A DNA stretch of 64,000 bases, from IMG/VR virus record IMGVR_UViG_3300018424_003600, positions 1 through 64,000 of that record. One strand, 5' to 3'. Below, piece by piece: positions 41,724-56,400 of this stretch. Below the pieces are notes generated by a model, which worked only from the letters and a program-made list of their open reading frames with translations, was not told the DNA's origin and searched no databases. Positions within the stretch are counted from its first letter, which is position 1. Each line of letters opens with the position of its first letter. The stretch comes from a virus. Position numbers and translations under genes: made by a program.

Positions 41724-43781
41724 TTATTGTCCTGTATAAATTATGTAATTAACGGCTAAGTATGGGTTCATTACATTTAATGCTTCGCCTATTGATGTAT
41801 CAGTCTTAATACCTCCACTTGTCGCCAATCCTTGTGTTCCGCCGCCGCCTGGTTCAATAGGCAACGTAATAGCATTACTGTCTGAAGCTTCTCCAGCAGC
41901 AACTCTAATACCATAGAATTGACCGTTAGTAACATCGCCTTTTAAATCGTGTTCGTGTTCTGGTAAATTGTCTAATTCAATATTTACACCTTCAGAGCCT
42001 CCAGTGCCGCCCATTGAATCTGCTGCAATATCAGTTACTCTATTTGCGGTTGGGCCTCCCATGTTATCTAAGCCCATTGCAAATCTACCACGTAAGTCAG
42101 GTAGTGTAAATCTGTTAACTCCGTTGTCAGAAACTAGTGTCGGATCTTTAAAATTATGTTGGATTGCTAACCACAACTCATTATAATCTGTTTTAAGAAC
42201 TTCCGAACCATCGCACAATAACCATCCTTCTGGTGCTTCTTCGCCACCATATGGCATAATTGCTCCTGCAGGAACTAATGGTATTGATTTTAAGAAGTTA
42301 CGTTTTGTAATTCTGTAAACACCTGTTGTTCCAGTTGTTCTATTTAAAAGGATTTCGTCTGCATTACCTGCATCATATGTAACATCTTTACTACTAATAA
42401 ATCCATTGGAAATACTCACATTAAAAGTTTTGCTTGTTCCGCCAGTTTGTCCGTCGAATTCAAAACTATTATTTTCTACATCACCTGTAATATTAAATGT
42501 AGTTGAGCTTGCAAGTCTATCTGCTGAGCCTGCTCTCCCTGATACTGTACCGCTTACGTTACCTTGTAGGTTACCAAAAAATGTTGTAGCATAAACTTCA
42601 TCATATTTGTTGTTAGTTGTACCAATATTTCTAGCTGCATTTTCGTCTGGAACTACATTTCCAGTATATAAAATTCCGCCAATATCTACATCGCCTCCGA
42701 TGTAAGCGTTTAGTGAAACACCTAAGCCCCCTGTTGTTGTAATACTTCCTGTTCCTATCGATGTAGATTGTTCAGTACTAGCAACTTGAATTACTCCTGT
42801 TCCGGGTTCTCCAGTTTTTGGTGCAACTTTAATATTACCTTTAACATCTAATGCTTCTTCTGGAGCACCATTGTTAATACCTACTGAACCTTCACTATTA
42901 ATAGTTACTATTGTAGGAGACAAGTTACCATTACGCATTCTTACATCAATACTAGAACCATTTGTATTGTGTTGTATTACACCTGTTTCACCGTCAATAC
43001 CAATAGTTAATTGTCCGCCAGTACCAATGCTAATTCCGTCATTTGATTTTACACTAAGTTGGTAGTTGGTTGTACTTGCTGCATTGCCTTGTAAAAAATT
43101 ACTTGCAGATACAACTTCACCGCCTACAACTAATGCTTCAGCTTTTTCAGCAATACCATAATACTTTAATGTTTGTGTGCCAACTATTGCCTCATTAGCA
43201 ATGTTCATTCCTGCACTAATACCTTGTCTAAATCCTTTGATAGATGTTTTAGGTATAAATGATTGGCTACTAATAATAATTGCAGGTTTGTCTTCAACTT
43301 TAATAGTAAGAACACTATACGTAACATCATCTGTTCCTACTATTGATTCTGCTTGTGCTCCAGTTAAAAGGCCGTCGCTGAAACTTGGGCCAACTAGCAC
43401 CCAGCCTGCGCCAGTAAACAAATAAAGCTGTTGACTTTCTGTGTTTACCCAAAGATCACCGGCTGTTGAATTTGCTACAGCAGGTTGCGAAGTTGCTTTT
43501 TTAAGTCCGCCACTAGCAACCCAATTAGTACCATCATATACCTTTAATTGATCAATTCCTGCTGAAGTATCGTACCATAATTGTCCTTCTACTGGACGAG
43601 CAGGTGCTGTATTATTTGCAAAGTTTTCTAATAGATGTAACAGGTCTTCTGCAATTGCTTGTCCGTAACCAGTAGTAAATCTACCAGGAATACTTAAACT
43701 AGTTTCTTGGTTGAGAGTATTGTCTTCAACGGTAATTGTACCTTTGTTTACAGTATCGGTATAGTTTATTGTGTATGCCAT
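41724..43781 (-). CDS. tail fibre protein with tail-collar domain
   Basis: 685 aa. It has the shared head (TSLSIPGRFTTGYGQAIAED, LLHLLENFANNTAPARPVEG, LKVYDGTNWVASGG). The tail-collar domain is at about residues 505-570 (GAIMPYGGEEAPEGWLLCDG, then TLPDLRGRFAMGLDNMG), as in T4 gp12 short-fibre and related receptor-binding proteins. The C-terminal end (AVNYIIYTGQ) is the usual finish of this domain. It starts after the 200-aa tail gene with AGGGG as ribosome binding site. It is the best candidate in the window for a receptor-binding fibre. Confidence 0.8.
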   Translation of the reverse strand: MAYTINYTDTVNKGTITVEDNTLNQETSLSIPGRFTTGYGQAIAEDLLHLLENFANNTAPARPVEGQLWYDTSAGIDQLKVYDGTNWVASGGLKKATSQPAVANSTAGDLWVNTESQQLYLFTGAGWVLVGPSFSDGLLTGAQAESIVGTDDVTYSVLTIKVEDKPAIIISSQSFIPKTSIKGFRQGISAGMNIANEAIVGTQTLKYYGIAEKAEALVVGGEVVSASNFLQGNAASTTNYQLSVKSNDGISIGTGGQLTIGIDGETGVIQHNTNGSSIDVRMRNGNLSPTIVTINSEGSVGINNGAPEEALDVKGNIKVAPKTGEPGTGVIQVASTEQSTSIGTGSITTTGGLGVSLNAYIGGDVDIGGILYTGNVVPDENAARNIGTTNNKYDEVYATTFFGNLQGNVSGTVSGRAGSADRLASSTTFNITGDVENNSFEFDGQTGGTSKTFNVSISNGFISSKDVTYDAGNADEILLNRTTGTTGVYRITKRNFLKSIPLVPAGAIMPYGGEEAPEGWLLCDGSEVLKTDYNELWLAIQHNFKDPTLVSDNGVNRFTLPDLRGRFAMGLDNMGGPTANRVTDIAADSMGGTGGSEGVNIELDNLPEHEHDLKGDVTNGQFYGIRVAAGEASDSNAITLPIEPGGGGTQGLATSGGIKTDTSIGEALNVMNPYLAVNYIIYTGQ

Positions 43782-43792
43782 TTATATACCCC

Positions 43793-44395
43793 TTACCCTG
43801 CTAAACTCTGAACTCTTACAGTATAGTCAATTTGTATTAAGCGGTTTAACGATTTTTGCACAGGGTGGAAAATTACATGAGTGATTAATTTACCTTCTCC
43901 GTCCTGTGAATAACTACGTAACCCTAACTCGTCAAATACATATGGACTATCAGTTGCAGATGCAGTATCAAACGCCTCTTGACCGTTTGGCTCGCCATAA
44001 TCAAGCAAACAACTTACAACAATATCAGTATAATTTGTACCTGCAACGTGTCTTGTTTCTAACTTATTACGTGCAGGGTCTGTATTGTTTACGCTTCTGT
44101 CGTCTACAACTTTAGTGTAAGTTTGATTGTACAAACTTGCGTTTGTGCCAGTTGAATTTGGTGTTAGGTATGTAATAATACCAGTTGGATCGACGTTTGT
44201 ACCGCCGTTACCAAAACTCATCTGGTAAATGAATCCTTGTCCTTCGTTTGCCAAACTTTCTGCAAGCGCAATACTCATATTTTCATAATGAATTGCGTTG
44301 CGTTTGTCAACGTAGACTTTTTGAGATTCAGGGTCATATATTTTTATATGTCCTTGAACTAGTACTCCGTTTGTATCTTGCATAATGTCACTCAT
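43793..44395 (-). CDS. tail/baseplate-associated structural protein
   Basis: 200 aa, beta-rich. NGVLVQGHIKIYDPESQKVY and SMALAE-like helix, then FIYQMSFGNGG and FDELGLRSYSQDGEGKLITH, recur in a conserved structural protein located between baseplate and fibre genes in marine T4-like phages; I cannot give it a T4 number. A late promoter box lies 18 bp upstream inside the stop region of the giant gene. It is followed by the fibre genes after an 11-bp gap. It may connect the fibres to the baseplate (inference from position). Confidence 0.6.
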   Translation of the reverse strand: MSDIMQDTNGVLVQGHIKIYDPESQKVYVDKRNAIHYENMSIALAESLANEGQGFIYQMSFGNGGTNVDPTGIITYLTPNSTGTNASLYNQTYTKVVDDRSVNNTDPARNKLETRHVAGTNYTDIVVSCLLDYGEPNGQEAFDTASATDSPYVFDELGLRSYSQDGEGKLITHVIFHPVQKSLNRLIQIDYTVRVQSLAG

Positions 44396-44412
44396 CTATT
44401 TTTCCTATACTG

Positions 44413-44420
44413 TATTTATT
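44413..44420 (-). promoter_or_regulatory. T4-type late promoter box AATAAATA
   Basis: AATAAATA on the - strand overlaps the TAA stop of the giant gene and lies 18 bp before the ATG at 44395. The spacing is shorter than for the other boxes, so the leader would be about 12 bases long. Confidence 0.45.
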
Positions 44421-47400
44421 CTGGTAGCTCAGATGTTCCTGCACGTAAGAATCTTGCAATTGAATTTTCTGTATTTCCTAGTGTAGTTCCTTGTGTTGTC
44501 CACGCTCGACCTACTTTTTTAACAACTGTAATTCTAGAATTTTCTGCAGGAGTGTTTAATAAAGTAATACTATTTGTATCTGCATCAAAACTAAAATCTG
44601 CACTAATTGTTACATCGCCTTCTGGACTATCTAACGCAAGCGTTGGATCAAAAACTTCAATTGTAGTTTTACGCTGTCTTGTGCCGCCAACAAATACTTC
44701 AATTTCATTTATAGAATTAACATCGTAATCTATTTCAAAATTGTTTGTATTTCCGTCAGCTATTGTGTTATAAGCTAAAGTTGTATCTCTGTATGGAACG
44801 GTTTTACTTATGTTTTGATCAAATACATTTGTTCCCGCTGAGTGTACTTCTTTAACTCCTGTTCCTAGTGTACCTCTACGTAATTGACGTAATGTATTAT
44901 CTTCTTTTACAAAGTACTCTATACGTTCGCCATTTATAAAAATTACACCCGGTAAATTTAAATCTTTGTTAGGGGTTGATAGCGTAGATCCGTCAACAAC
45001 TTCTATACGTAAATCATAATAATTTAAATCTTGTGCAAGTGTAGTTGCTGCACTATCAAGTCGTTTAAAGTGTGTTCTGTTAAGCATATCTTTAAACTGT
45101 CTAAACGCAAATTTAGGAACACTTACATTAGCAGCAAAATGTAATATATCTATTACATCGTTTGCTTGTGGTGTAACTGTTAATCTAACTTTTTGTTTAT
45201 CATCTGTTATATAATAATCTACACTCGGAGTTAACAATTCTCCATTTAAAGATACCCAAACATACTGTGCATCTACAGCAGGTTTACGTAGTTTTATTTC
45301 ACCTAGTGTTAATCTGTTGTATGTTACATACTCTACTTCGCCTGCATATGTAGTAGTTCTTTCAACAACATCATAATTTATTCTTTCTAATTTTAGAATG
45401 TCATGATTTGTCATTTGAATAATTTCAACAGTTTCTTGATCAGCTGGCGGTGTATCTAATATTACTGTTGATCCAATAACACGATATTCACCATCTGTTA
45501 TAACATAGATATCTAATAAATCTCCAGGGGTACCAATATCATCTGGAAGTACAATACTACTGTTTGCAATATCAAATCTCCATTGTACCGGAGTTTCAAT
45601 TAATTTTCCATTTAAATAAACACTAACATCAGAAACATCTAAACTTCCTTGTGGTTGTTGGAAAATTTCTAAAGCATATTCTCTTTGATTGTTTTCTGGA
45701 ATTTCAAACTTTGTATTATAACCAGCGTTTAAAATTCTGTTTCCAACTTTTACAAGTATGTTATGTTGAGTTGGAGCAGCATAAAGAGGTGTTGACTGAA
45801 TATCATACTCTATACTAACACCATCACCTACAAACATACTTGACGACATTTGACTATAATTTACAACATCGCTGTTTCCAAATAGCGTAAAATTAATTAC
45901 ACTATTAAGATTTGGTGGTGTGTCAAAACGTATAAACGCTCTTGTTGAATCATTAGTGTTATAAACTGTTACGTCTTGCTGTACTCCATTAATATTAGCA
46001 TAGCCAGACATTCCTTCTACAAATTCAACATTAGTTTCAAAGTCTGTTTGTTCTCCGTCTCCAGTAAATTTACCATAATCAAGTATACTTTGAACACCTT
46101 GTGCAACTGCAACTATGTTAAGTTCCTCACCTCCAATTAAAGACGGAATAGTTATAATATTTGAACTCCAGTTAATTGTAAACTCAGAATCTGCAAGTAT
46201 TACATTGTCAACTTTTACAATTACTGCTGATATATTGTTAGGAATAACTCCTAGATTATAGTTAAGTGTTCCTGGAACTGCACGATAACTTTGAGAATAT
46301 ATTACGCCTTGTCCGTCGCTGTCTCTTGTATAAACTTTAATATCAAGTGTATCAAGAATTTGTCCAGGTACTAATTCTTCAGGACCACCACTAGTTGTTG
46401 GCGTAACAAATCCATCGCCGTCAACAATTATATCCTCAGCATTAAGTCCTGTTGCTGTTGAATATTGTAAGTCGCCGCCTTCTAATTGCGTATCATAACT
46501 ATCAGGGTCAATTTTAACACTGCCATCACTAGTAATTTTTCGAATAGCAAGTACGTCTCCGTCTAACATCAAAATATCTCTTGATGCTAGATCAATTGTA
46601 TCAGTTACTCCGTCGCCTGTAATGCTATTTGTAATAGCGTGTACATTTGTCGGTGTGCCTGCATCGTAGTCAGGATCATCAATTCTTACACCATTTTTAT
46701 ATAAGTTGTAAACAACTCCGTCTTCTAATGGTGCAGAAAGTTGAACCGAAACTGTTGAACCATCTGCTGTAAAAATTTCATCTTCAAATGTATTAACAAA
46801 AGAATCCCAATTATCAGTATACCAAGGTTGACTATCCCATCCTGCAGAACTTGTAAAGTCAAAACTTGTTACTTCAACTCCACCATAGTCAATACCTGTC
46901 ATTAGCTGCGCTAAATCTTTACCATACATTCCTGCTGTTGGTGCATATGCTAAATTAATTCTGTCTTGTGCAGTTAGCATACTTAATGGTTTATAATATT
47001 CTACACGAATACTTGCTCCAAGTGCAGGAGGTGTAGTAAATATAATTTTTCCTTGATGTCTAGTATATGTCTTACTATTGTCAATAATATTTTCGTATGA
47101 ATATTTGCTTCTTAATTGTAATACATCATCAACATAAATTTTAACTTTCTTTTTATCAAGGTCCATTGGCCATTCTAAGAAGAAACGTGTTTCAGAATTT
47201 GTTCCTACAAAAGTCTCGGTTTCTGCTAACGACTCTATAGTAAATGTTTTAGAAACACGGTCAAACTTAACTTTAACTCTTGTAGATCTTACAGATCCGT
47301 TGCCTAATACCGCAGTTGCTTTAGCAGGAGTTCCGGTATCTAGTTGTGAACCTTCAATTACTACTGTTGGTGCGCTTGTATAGCCTGTTCCAGGATTGGT

Positions 47401-50400
47401 GATTTCAATCTTTGTAATTTTTCCGTAACCTAAGTATGCCTTAGCTGTTGCGCCTGTACCATTGCCGCCTACAAATTTAATTATAGGTTCATAAGTATAT
47501 CCGCTTCCTGTATCACCTATATCAACTTTGGTTATTTGATAACCTAAATTATTCTTCCAGTTGTTTCTTGGTGGAGTTTCTAAATCAAAGTTTACATCTT
47601 GCAAACTGCCATCAACAATAATAGCTTTACTCGGTTCTATTTTTCCAGTCAAACTATTATACTTAGGCGGTAAATCAAAATCAGTTACTACACTGTTGGT
47701 TTCTTCAGTTACAGTATATTGACTTACAAATTCTCTTAATTTAGTTTTATAAGGTTTAAATTCTTCTACAAAATCTTGATAGCTTTGTAAATTATCATTA
47801 TTGAATGTAAGATCTTTTTGTCCTAGATCGCCTCGATTGTGTTTTGCTTTTACAAAACTAGTTTTAAATACCCAATCTGCTGCTGGCTGTTCAGCCAATA
47901 CATAACGTAGTGTAGAAGCAAAAAGTTTATTATATTCTACTTCTAAATCACCAACAAATAATTTATCACGTATAGTGTTAAGAATTATTCTTAGTTCAAA
48001 TGCAGGATTGCTATCATAAAAATAATTGTCAAAACTTCTATTACTATAACCTATAGTATTTTTACTAAAATTATACAATGACTCATTAAATTCTATGGTA
48101 CCATTTTGTCTACCAATAGTTTTATAATTAACAGTATAATCTTCTGTATCTTGAGTATCTATTTTTTCAAGTAATAACCAGCCGCCTGAGCCAATATTAT
48201 TAATTTTAATAACATCGCCAATGCTATCAGATAGCGTAGGTAACTGATAAGAACCATCAATGTTATGTTTAATGTTTGTAAACTGATTATAACCAGTAGC
48301 GTACCAATCTTTATAATCCCAATAAAGTTCTACGTTATATCCTTGAACTGATATTCTATTCCATGATTGGCTTTCTATATTCCAGCTATGTAGTGCCCAT
48401 TTATCCTGAACTTCACTATCTGCTGTTACAAGTGCAGTAAATGGTCTAACTGTTATAGTAGTGTTATTATCATATCCATAACCGTCATTAGTTATTTTAA
48501 CATTTGTTATTTGTCCTAAATTATTAAGAGTAATATCAAAATCTGCATCAAACCCTTTGCCGTTTATTTTAAATGAAGGTGCTACTTTGTAACCTCTTCC
48601 AGAATTAATAATATTAATTCTTGTAATTCTTCCATTTACTATCACAGGCTCTAAAATTGCTTGTGTAATTTTACTTGTACTAATATATTGTAATTCGCTA
48701 ATAGAGTCAACTGATATATCGTATTTTTTACTAATTAGCGTTGGCGCTTCGTCTTTTGCTGTTAAATCAGATATGTCATACTCATCAGTAATTAGACTAT
48801 TGCCTAATACAAAATTAACTCTTTCAATTGTTTGTTTAAGAGCTTCGATTCTATTAACAAACATACTTTGTCTAGGACGACTTTGTACACCATAACGATT
48901 TTTTACTGTTATATCAGGATCTGGAACTAATCTAGAATTTTCATCAAAGCCAATTAAACTATCAAACCATTTGCGCTCAATATCAGCATCAGGTTTAGAC
49001 GACTTGTCGTTTTCTGAAAGCAATTTATATTGACTATGTAGATTTTGATTTTCTTTTGGACCAGTTGAATATTTAATGTTAAGAACAACATCATCACCTT
49101 CAATAACATCGTCGCAGTTGTTTAAAACAAATTTGTTATTTGTTAGTAATGATAAAAACTTATAACCTTGTGTTCTAGGATTTGCAATAAGTGCTGCAAT
49201 ATCAAATATTGATAAGAATCTGTCTTCCATTACTGGAACTGTTCGTTTTGATTCTACCCAGTAGTAGTACTTGTTTTTAAAAGTTTTAGAAACATCATCA
49301 TATATAATTCTTGTAGAGAATTTTTCATCTCCATACAAAGATGTACCACTTATATCTTGTGATGCACCTTCTGGAGTATCTGCAAGAGTATCCCAAGAAC
49401 TTGGTAGGTAGTCACTTTCAACCCATTCATATATGTTAATAGTTGCGTTAGGTAATAATTTATTCCAGTTATTTTTTTGGAATGTAGTTGAACCTTGGTG
49501 TGCATTAGCAAATTTAGCTGTAGAAATATCCCACCAAACTTTACCAACATATTCGTCTGTCCACACTCTGTCAGGATCAACATTATTATCTGTAAGCTCT
49601 CCTGTGTTATAAAGCGCAGGATCGTATGGTGCTTTAAATGCTATTTCTTGATCAGCTACTCCTGGGATTTTTCCTTGTACAGGGTCTACATAATCAACAT
49701 AAGTGATAATTTCATTCTTTCTTTTATTGTAAAGAAATGCTCCTCTAATTTTAGAAACATCTACAGGAATAACATTTTGACTTATTGCTTCCCAAGCAAA
49801 TACACCATTACCTTTTCTAAAGTCTAACATAATGCCTTTGTAGTCGCCACTGTATTGTTGCGGCATTCCTACATAAACATGATTGTTATTTGAATATACA
49901 TTTTCGCCAAACATACGTTGTGACAACGAATATCTAAACTGTTCAGAATATATTAGTGTATCTTCTAAATTTTCGTAAACATAAACAACACCTTTATCAA
50001 GTATAATATTATTAAATGTAGTAAACTCAGCATCAAATGTTGTAGCAGTTCTTTCTTTAGATGTAGTATCTAATGTATAAGAGTTTTCATCTACTCTATC
50101 TGTATATGTGTCGAAACGTGTTGGAATTTTTTGATCGCCATTTAAACTTGATATAACAAGATTGTCTTCACCAAAGTTTAAACTGTAACCAAACCCTTCG
50201 CTTTCTTCATTATTTGGCGGCGTTAATGTTTGTGTTTGTACAAATTTTCCGTTAACTTGACTATAGATATAAACAATACCTTGATTAATCTTTTTGTCGT
50301 CATTATACGGTGCGCCTATAGCAATTTTTCTGCCATCTGGACTTAGACTAACAACATCTGCAAATCCTTCAGTATTATTAGGAGAAGGTATAACTTGATC

Positions 50401-53400
50401 TACCATATACTTGTCATCTACTTCCCTGTAAACTACAATAGATTTGTGTATAGTACTGTCTGTTTCCATTTGCTTACTAGTAACAATTAAAACATTACCA
50501 TCGTCACTAATATCGAACGCCTCACTAAATTGTTCAATATTTTGTATAGGATCAAATACTTCTTCATTATAAAAATGTGTTGATGTAAGATTCGGCAAGT
50601 AACCTAAGTAATCAATCTTAGTGCTTATTTCACTCCATGATGCATTTGAATTTGAAGGTACAGGTGCATTAACATCAATATTAGTATTAGCAGACCAAAG
50701 TTTGTTATCGTAAACAACTATATTACCAGATTTATAAGTATAAGAATTATCAAAATCTCCTCGATAATTTGTATCTTGGCCGTAACGCCAACTAATGTTA
50801 GTCCAATATATAGAATCTTGTATTACATTTTGTGTTTCAAGAATTGCTTTGTTTGCACGGTAGTAATTATCTTTATAAATTACAATATCGCCTATGTCAT
50901 ATGCTGTTAACTGGTACTCTCCTTTGAAATTATCTGACGGTTTTGTACCGTGTCTAACTATTTCAATAGTTCCTGGATATGTGCGTCTGCCTATTGAATC
51001 GTCTAATAATTCTTCTGTTGTGTCAACGCCCTTAGAGCCAATCATTAATGTATAATAATTATTATTTTGAGTAATTTTTACTAAATTACCAAACTGTCTA
51101 CCAGCATGTCTATATTCTGATACAAATATATTTTGTAAACGATATTCGCCTGCAACTCTTCTAAAAATAGCAACTGCGCCTTCGTTTTCTAGTCCAGTTT
51201 TTGCAACTCCGTATTTGTCTGCAGGAATATTGTAAACTTGAGTATAATCTTTGTTTAGACTGTAAGGAGGATTAGCTAGACGTTGTATTCCAGATTCAGT
51301 ATTTTCGTTGAAGAACCAATATTCTTCGTCAACAACTTCTGGTTGCGTAACAATATTTAAATTGCTATCATTTGCAAATACTAATAATTTACCTACTAAA
51401 TTTGTACCTAGTACAATATCATTATTAATATCTTCAACTGTACCAATTACTCTGTCAACATCGTTAACACCTCTAATGTTTGGATTAACTGTGTTGTTAG
51501 TTCCTGCTTTTCTACGGATTTCGTATCTTCCAATATTTGATAATTCATTCCAATTTCCTGACAACACTTTTACATAAACTCTAATACTATTAAAGTTTCT
51601 TCTCATAAACACAACTTCGGCACTACTTGTTGTAGTTGAAGTTAGTGCTAGTCCGCCTTGTCCGTCTCTTGGAATTTGTACATCTTCTAAAATATCACCA
51701 ATTTGTGGTTCATATGGGAAGCCTTGGAAGTCAAATTCTGTAAGTTCAAAATCTATGTATCCATCCCAAATATCAGTTATTGTATGTTTTTTGTTTAAAA
51801 ATTCGTATGTGAAAGCAGTATTACTTAAATCAATATTTCTATTATCTAAATCATACAATCTAAATTCGTATTCTTCTCCAACTTGTACTATGTTACTAAA
51901 TTCTTTTCCTACTCGAGCAATCCATCTATTATCAAGTTGCGGAGAACTAACTCCGCTAGTTCCGTCTGCGCCAGCCGGGTCACCAGTATACGAAAGACTT
52001 GACAAGAAGCTCGCTTGGTTTTTATTAGTAATGTATGGGCCAACGGCTGCAATTGTATTTTGAATATTGTAATAATAGTTTACTGGACGTTGCGAGTCAG
52101 CAGGTCTAACATCTGCATAAACTAGACCTTTACCTGAATCATAATATCTTCCATTGTTTGAATATGTAAATCCAGTTTCAATATACCAGTAACCTGCAAC
52201 AGCATCTGTTATAGAGTACGTTGATTCTTCTGTATAATCACCAATTAAATCGCCTTCGGCATTGTAAGCAGTACCAGAAATATCAAATACACCATTTGTG
52301 TTTGAAACATAAATTACTGCACTATCACGCCTTGTTCCAACATATACAATTTCCGCTGCGCCGGTGTCTGTAGTAAATGTATCGCCTACGTTAGGCAATG
52401 TAACAAATGTCTCAAGGAAAAATACATGATCTACTTTTTTAGCAATAGTATGTTCTTGATTTAACCAATTAACAGTTATTTCAGCAATTTCATTATCAAA
52501 CGGATATTGAATGTCTGAAGTATTGAATGCATAACTTACTGTATTCCAATATAAGTTTACTAAATCGCCCACTGCTGTACCAAGGTACATATCTTTAGGA
52601 GCTCTTACTAGAATGTGATCAACAGTATTGTTAGGTAATCCAGGATCGCCTGCAACTAATAAATTTAAACTGGTACTATCAGCATCTTGCTGTGATGCAA
52701 TATTAATATATGTATCAAATGTAGTAAACGGTTGATTGCCTATTTGTGGTAATATTTCTCTATTAGCTTTCCATAGTGTTTCTCTATAACGAACAATATC
52801 ACCTTTTACATAAGTCTTATCAGATTGAAAGTCAAAAGTTTGTTCATTTGTATTTGAATCTGTTTTATAAGCCAATTTAGTTTTAATATTACTTGCATTA
52901 GGAACACCTACTACTAAGTATTCACCATCTGGAGAAACATCTATACTTCTACTAAAGTCTAAATTATCTAATGCAAAATAATCATCATTGTCAAGTTCAA
53001 TTTCTTGAGACAAGTTTAAATTAGATGCTTCTCTACTTCTACGGTAGAAATAGACTTTTCCGTTTACATCATTTGGAGAAGCTACAAATACATTGTTGTT
53101 ATCTTTAGTTACAGCAAGACTATCTGTAAATCCATGAGTGGTACTATCGTACTCGCTAGGATTGACTATTGTTTGCTCATTATTGTAAACAGAATTATTT
53201 TCTAATACTGCCCAAGTGCTATTATAGTCATCTATCCATATTTTTTGATCTTGGTAAAATTCTTGGTTTGTTAAAGAATTAACTCCGTTAAGAGAATCTG
53301 TTCTAACAGTCCTTAACTTAACAACTGAAAAGTTTTCTTCTTCAAAATCTAAAACATCATCAGTTAGTTCATTACCAGCAAACGGAACTTCAATTTTTAT

Positions 53401-56400
53401 TTTATTAAGTTCTGCAGAAATAACTTTGTAAAATCCATTAAGTAAATATTCTTCTGCATGTTGTAATCCAATATAGTCTCCTTCAGTAACAATAGAAGCA
53501 GACCATCTATCTAGTGTAAGTTCTCCAATTCCGTAACCTGGATCTGCATCTTCAATCAAAGAAACTGTAAATTCAGATGCATATGCTCCTGAACGAACTA
53601 CTTGCATTACTGTCCAGTCATTAGACTCTGTGTTAGTAATCCAAATATTATCTCCTAAATTTAGTCCATTTACATTAACTAAAATTAAATTTGAAATATT
53701 ACCTATAGTTGTTGCAACATCACTTTCTTTAACATATCCGCCTGTTTTAATATATTCAGATTCAATATTTTTTACAGGAAGAGGTGCATGATCGTAATCT
53801 TCCGGTTTGTCATAAACTTCGTTTGGTAAAATTCTATATATCTTGTCATAGTTAGTAGCAGGTAATGTATTCAGCAATTCAAATGCTTGAGGCGATTCTT
53901 GAACTTTTTCTTCTTGAATAATGTATTCTACTTGTTTAATATCATCAACAGAACCATATCTTCCAACTTGTAATGCCCACTCTTCATAAAATTCTAAATT
54001 ATCTGTAGTCTTACCTAGAGCATCAAACAATTTAGTAAAGACATTCATAGTTCCTTTTTCTGCTATAGCTCCGCGATAAAACTTAAACTGACTTACATCG
54101 TCGTTAATAATGTTTGCAAGATACTGACGCTTTTGGTAACCAATTAGATGCTGAGCCATTCTTTGTTGTTCAATATCAAAACTATCGCTATCTAAATCAT
54201 AAAAGTCTGTAAACTGAGTAGTTCTGTAATCAAAGTTTGTTAACAACTGAGATTCTGGTTTCTCTGAAAGCAAGTACCAATCATTAGAATTAAAATTTTG
54301 TGATCCCGAAATATTTTTTGATGCAACATAATAATATTGTTTGTATTTTACTATGTCGCCAATTGTATAATCTTTCCATTGTGTCCAGTCAGTAAATGTT
54401 CCGTCGTCATACAAGAATCCCGGAATGTTTAATCCGCCATTCCAGTTATCTGATCTATAGCCACTAACTTTAATTCTTTCTTGTCTATAACCAGTTGATG
54501 GTCTATATATGATATCGTTAAACACTGTAGTATTATCTAATAACACAACATGTTCTTTTTGAATCAAAGGTAATGATGCATGGAATAAACCCTCGTCGGT
54601 ATTTGTAACTTCAACACCAAAACTGTTTTCGTTTCTAAGTAAACTATTAAATTCTGAATCTAAAAATAAACCGTCTGCTTTCAATATTGAATATCCATAA
54701 AACGGATCTTTAATATCGTCAACAACATAAAAATCTTTTTGGAATTCTAATATATTTGCAGCAGGACTTAGTGTAATAATACCTCCAGAAGCCCAACCTT
54801 GGGTTGTCCAGAACATAAATTCTTTTGCGCTTTGATTCCAATTGTTTACTTCTCCAAAGCCTTCACTCACATCGTCAAATATAAATCCAATATCTGTTAG
54901 TCTTTCGTTATACCCTAAAATAAAATCTACAACTTCTTGTACTGTTTTTAATCTAGTACCATATTCTAAAGTTTTTACAGATGTTTTATCAAAATTCTTT
55001 TTAAACTGTGCAACTCTGCCGCCTTCAATTGGCAAGGTTGGTAACTTAGAAAGATTTTCTAAAGTAAAACTTACTCCAGTTTCGAAAGATTTTGTAACTC
55101 TATAATACGAATTATTGTGTATTATAATTTCGCCTGCTGTATAAAGTGTATTAGAATCCCAAGGAACAACTGCTTCGTTTATTCCTCCTACCGTTACAGT
55201 AGAAGAAGATGAACCTTCTCTAGCTTCATAATATTCAAAATAAGGTTTTTCTAAATTGTAACCTCTAAGTACATAACCAACTTCGGCTTTTTCTACAATT
55301 AATCCACTGTATATTGCTAGTTGCGAAGGACTACTTGTGTTTAAGAAAATTTGGTAATTTTCTTGTGGTACAAAAATTCCATCTTGTGTAAGATTTTGTG
55401 TAGGTGATCTGCTATCAAGTATAAGATTGAATTTTGGTTTACTAGTAAAGCCTCCAATTTTTATACCAATTTGATTTGATATATTTTTAAGATTAGTTTC
55501 ATAACTTGAATAAAGTGTTAAAATATTACTTGCTACTAGATTGTAAACATAATTTACTAAACCAGAAGTTAACACTCTTGAATCTGAGTTGTAAGTATTT
55601 GGTAATAATAAATTTTTTGTTTCGATAGGTTTATTTGTTTCTTTATAAACCCATTGATTAGCTTTGTTTTTATTAATTCTAGATATATCAAAACCTAAGC
55701 CCATTACTTTTGCAGGCTTGTTTAATAGATAAGATGTTAATAGTGCAAACGGATATTCTGAACTTCTTCTCCATGCATTTTCTGTAGGAGAATAATCTCC
55801 AAAACTAAAGTTTCTAGACGTCTGCTGGATGTTAAATCCGTTAGCATATCCTATTCTAGTAGGAGTTACTAATTTTCCATCACTACCAACAGGAATATGA
55901 TTAGTTAGCCCAGGACGAGCATAATCTAAATTTATTCTAACGTTGCCGGGTTCTGCAATCTTACCGGCTTCTAAATCTTTCCACAACACCAAGTTATCAC
56001 CAGTATACGGCGCAGGACCATATACTTCATCCCACCAACTTGGTTTTATTGTGATGCCTAACATTTCCCATGGGCATGTGTGCGGACGATCTGTATCAAA
56101 CGCATAAACAAACAATGATCTCCAAAATCCTGGATTTTTATTTCCGTTTGGTGTTTTAGTATCGGAGTAATTAAATGTCCAAGCATTATTTCTATCGTAG
56201 AATGTATTGTTTGTATAACTTGTATTAGTTAAACTAGTAGTCAGCCATTGTTGGAAATCTCCAAGTAATGTTCTATTAATTTCATTTCTACTAAATTCAG
56301 TTTCTCTATGATCTCCTGGAATAAAATTATGAATGTCTAATCTATCTGTCGAATAATCAGCTTTAATGTTATTGAATATTCTTTTTTCTAATTCCAGTAA

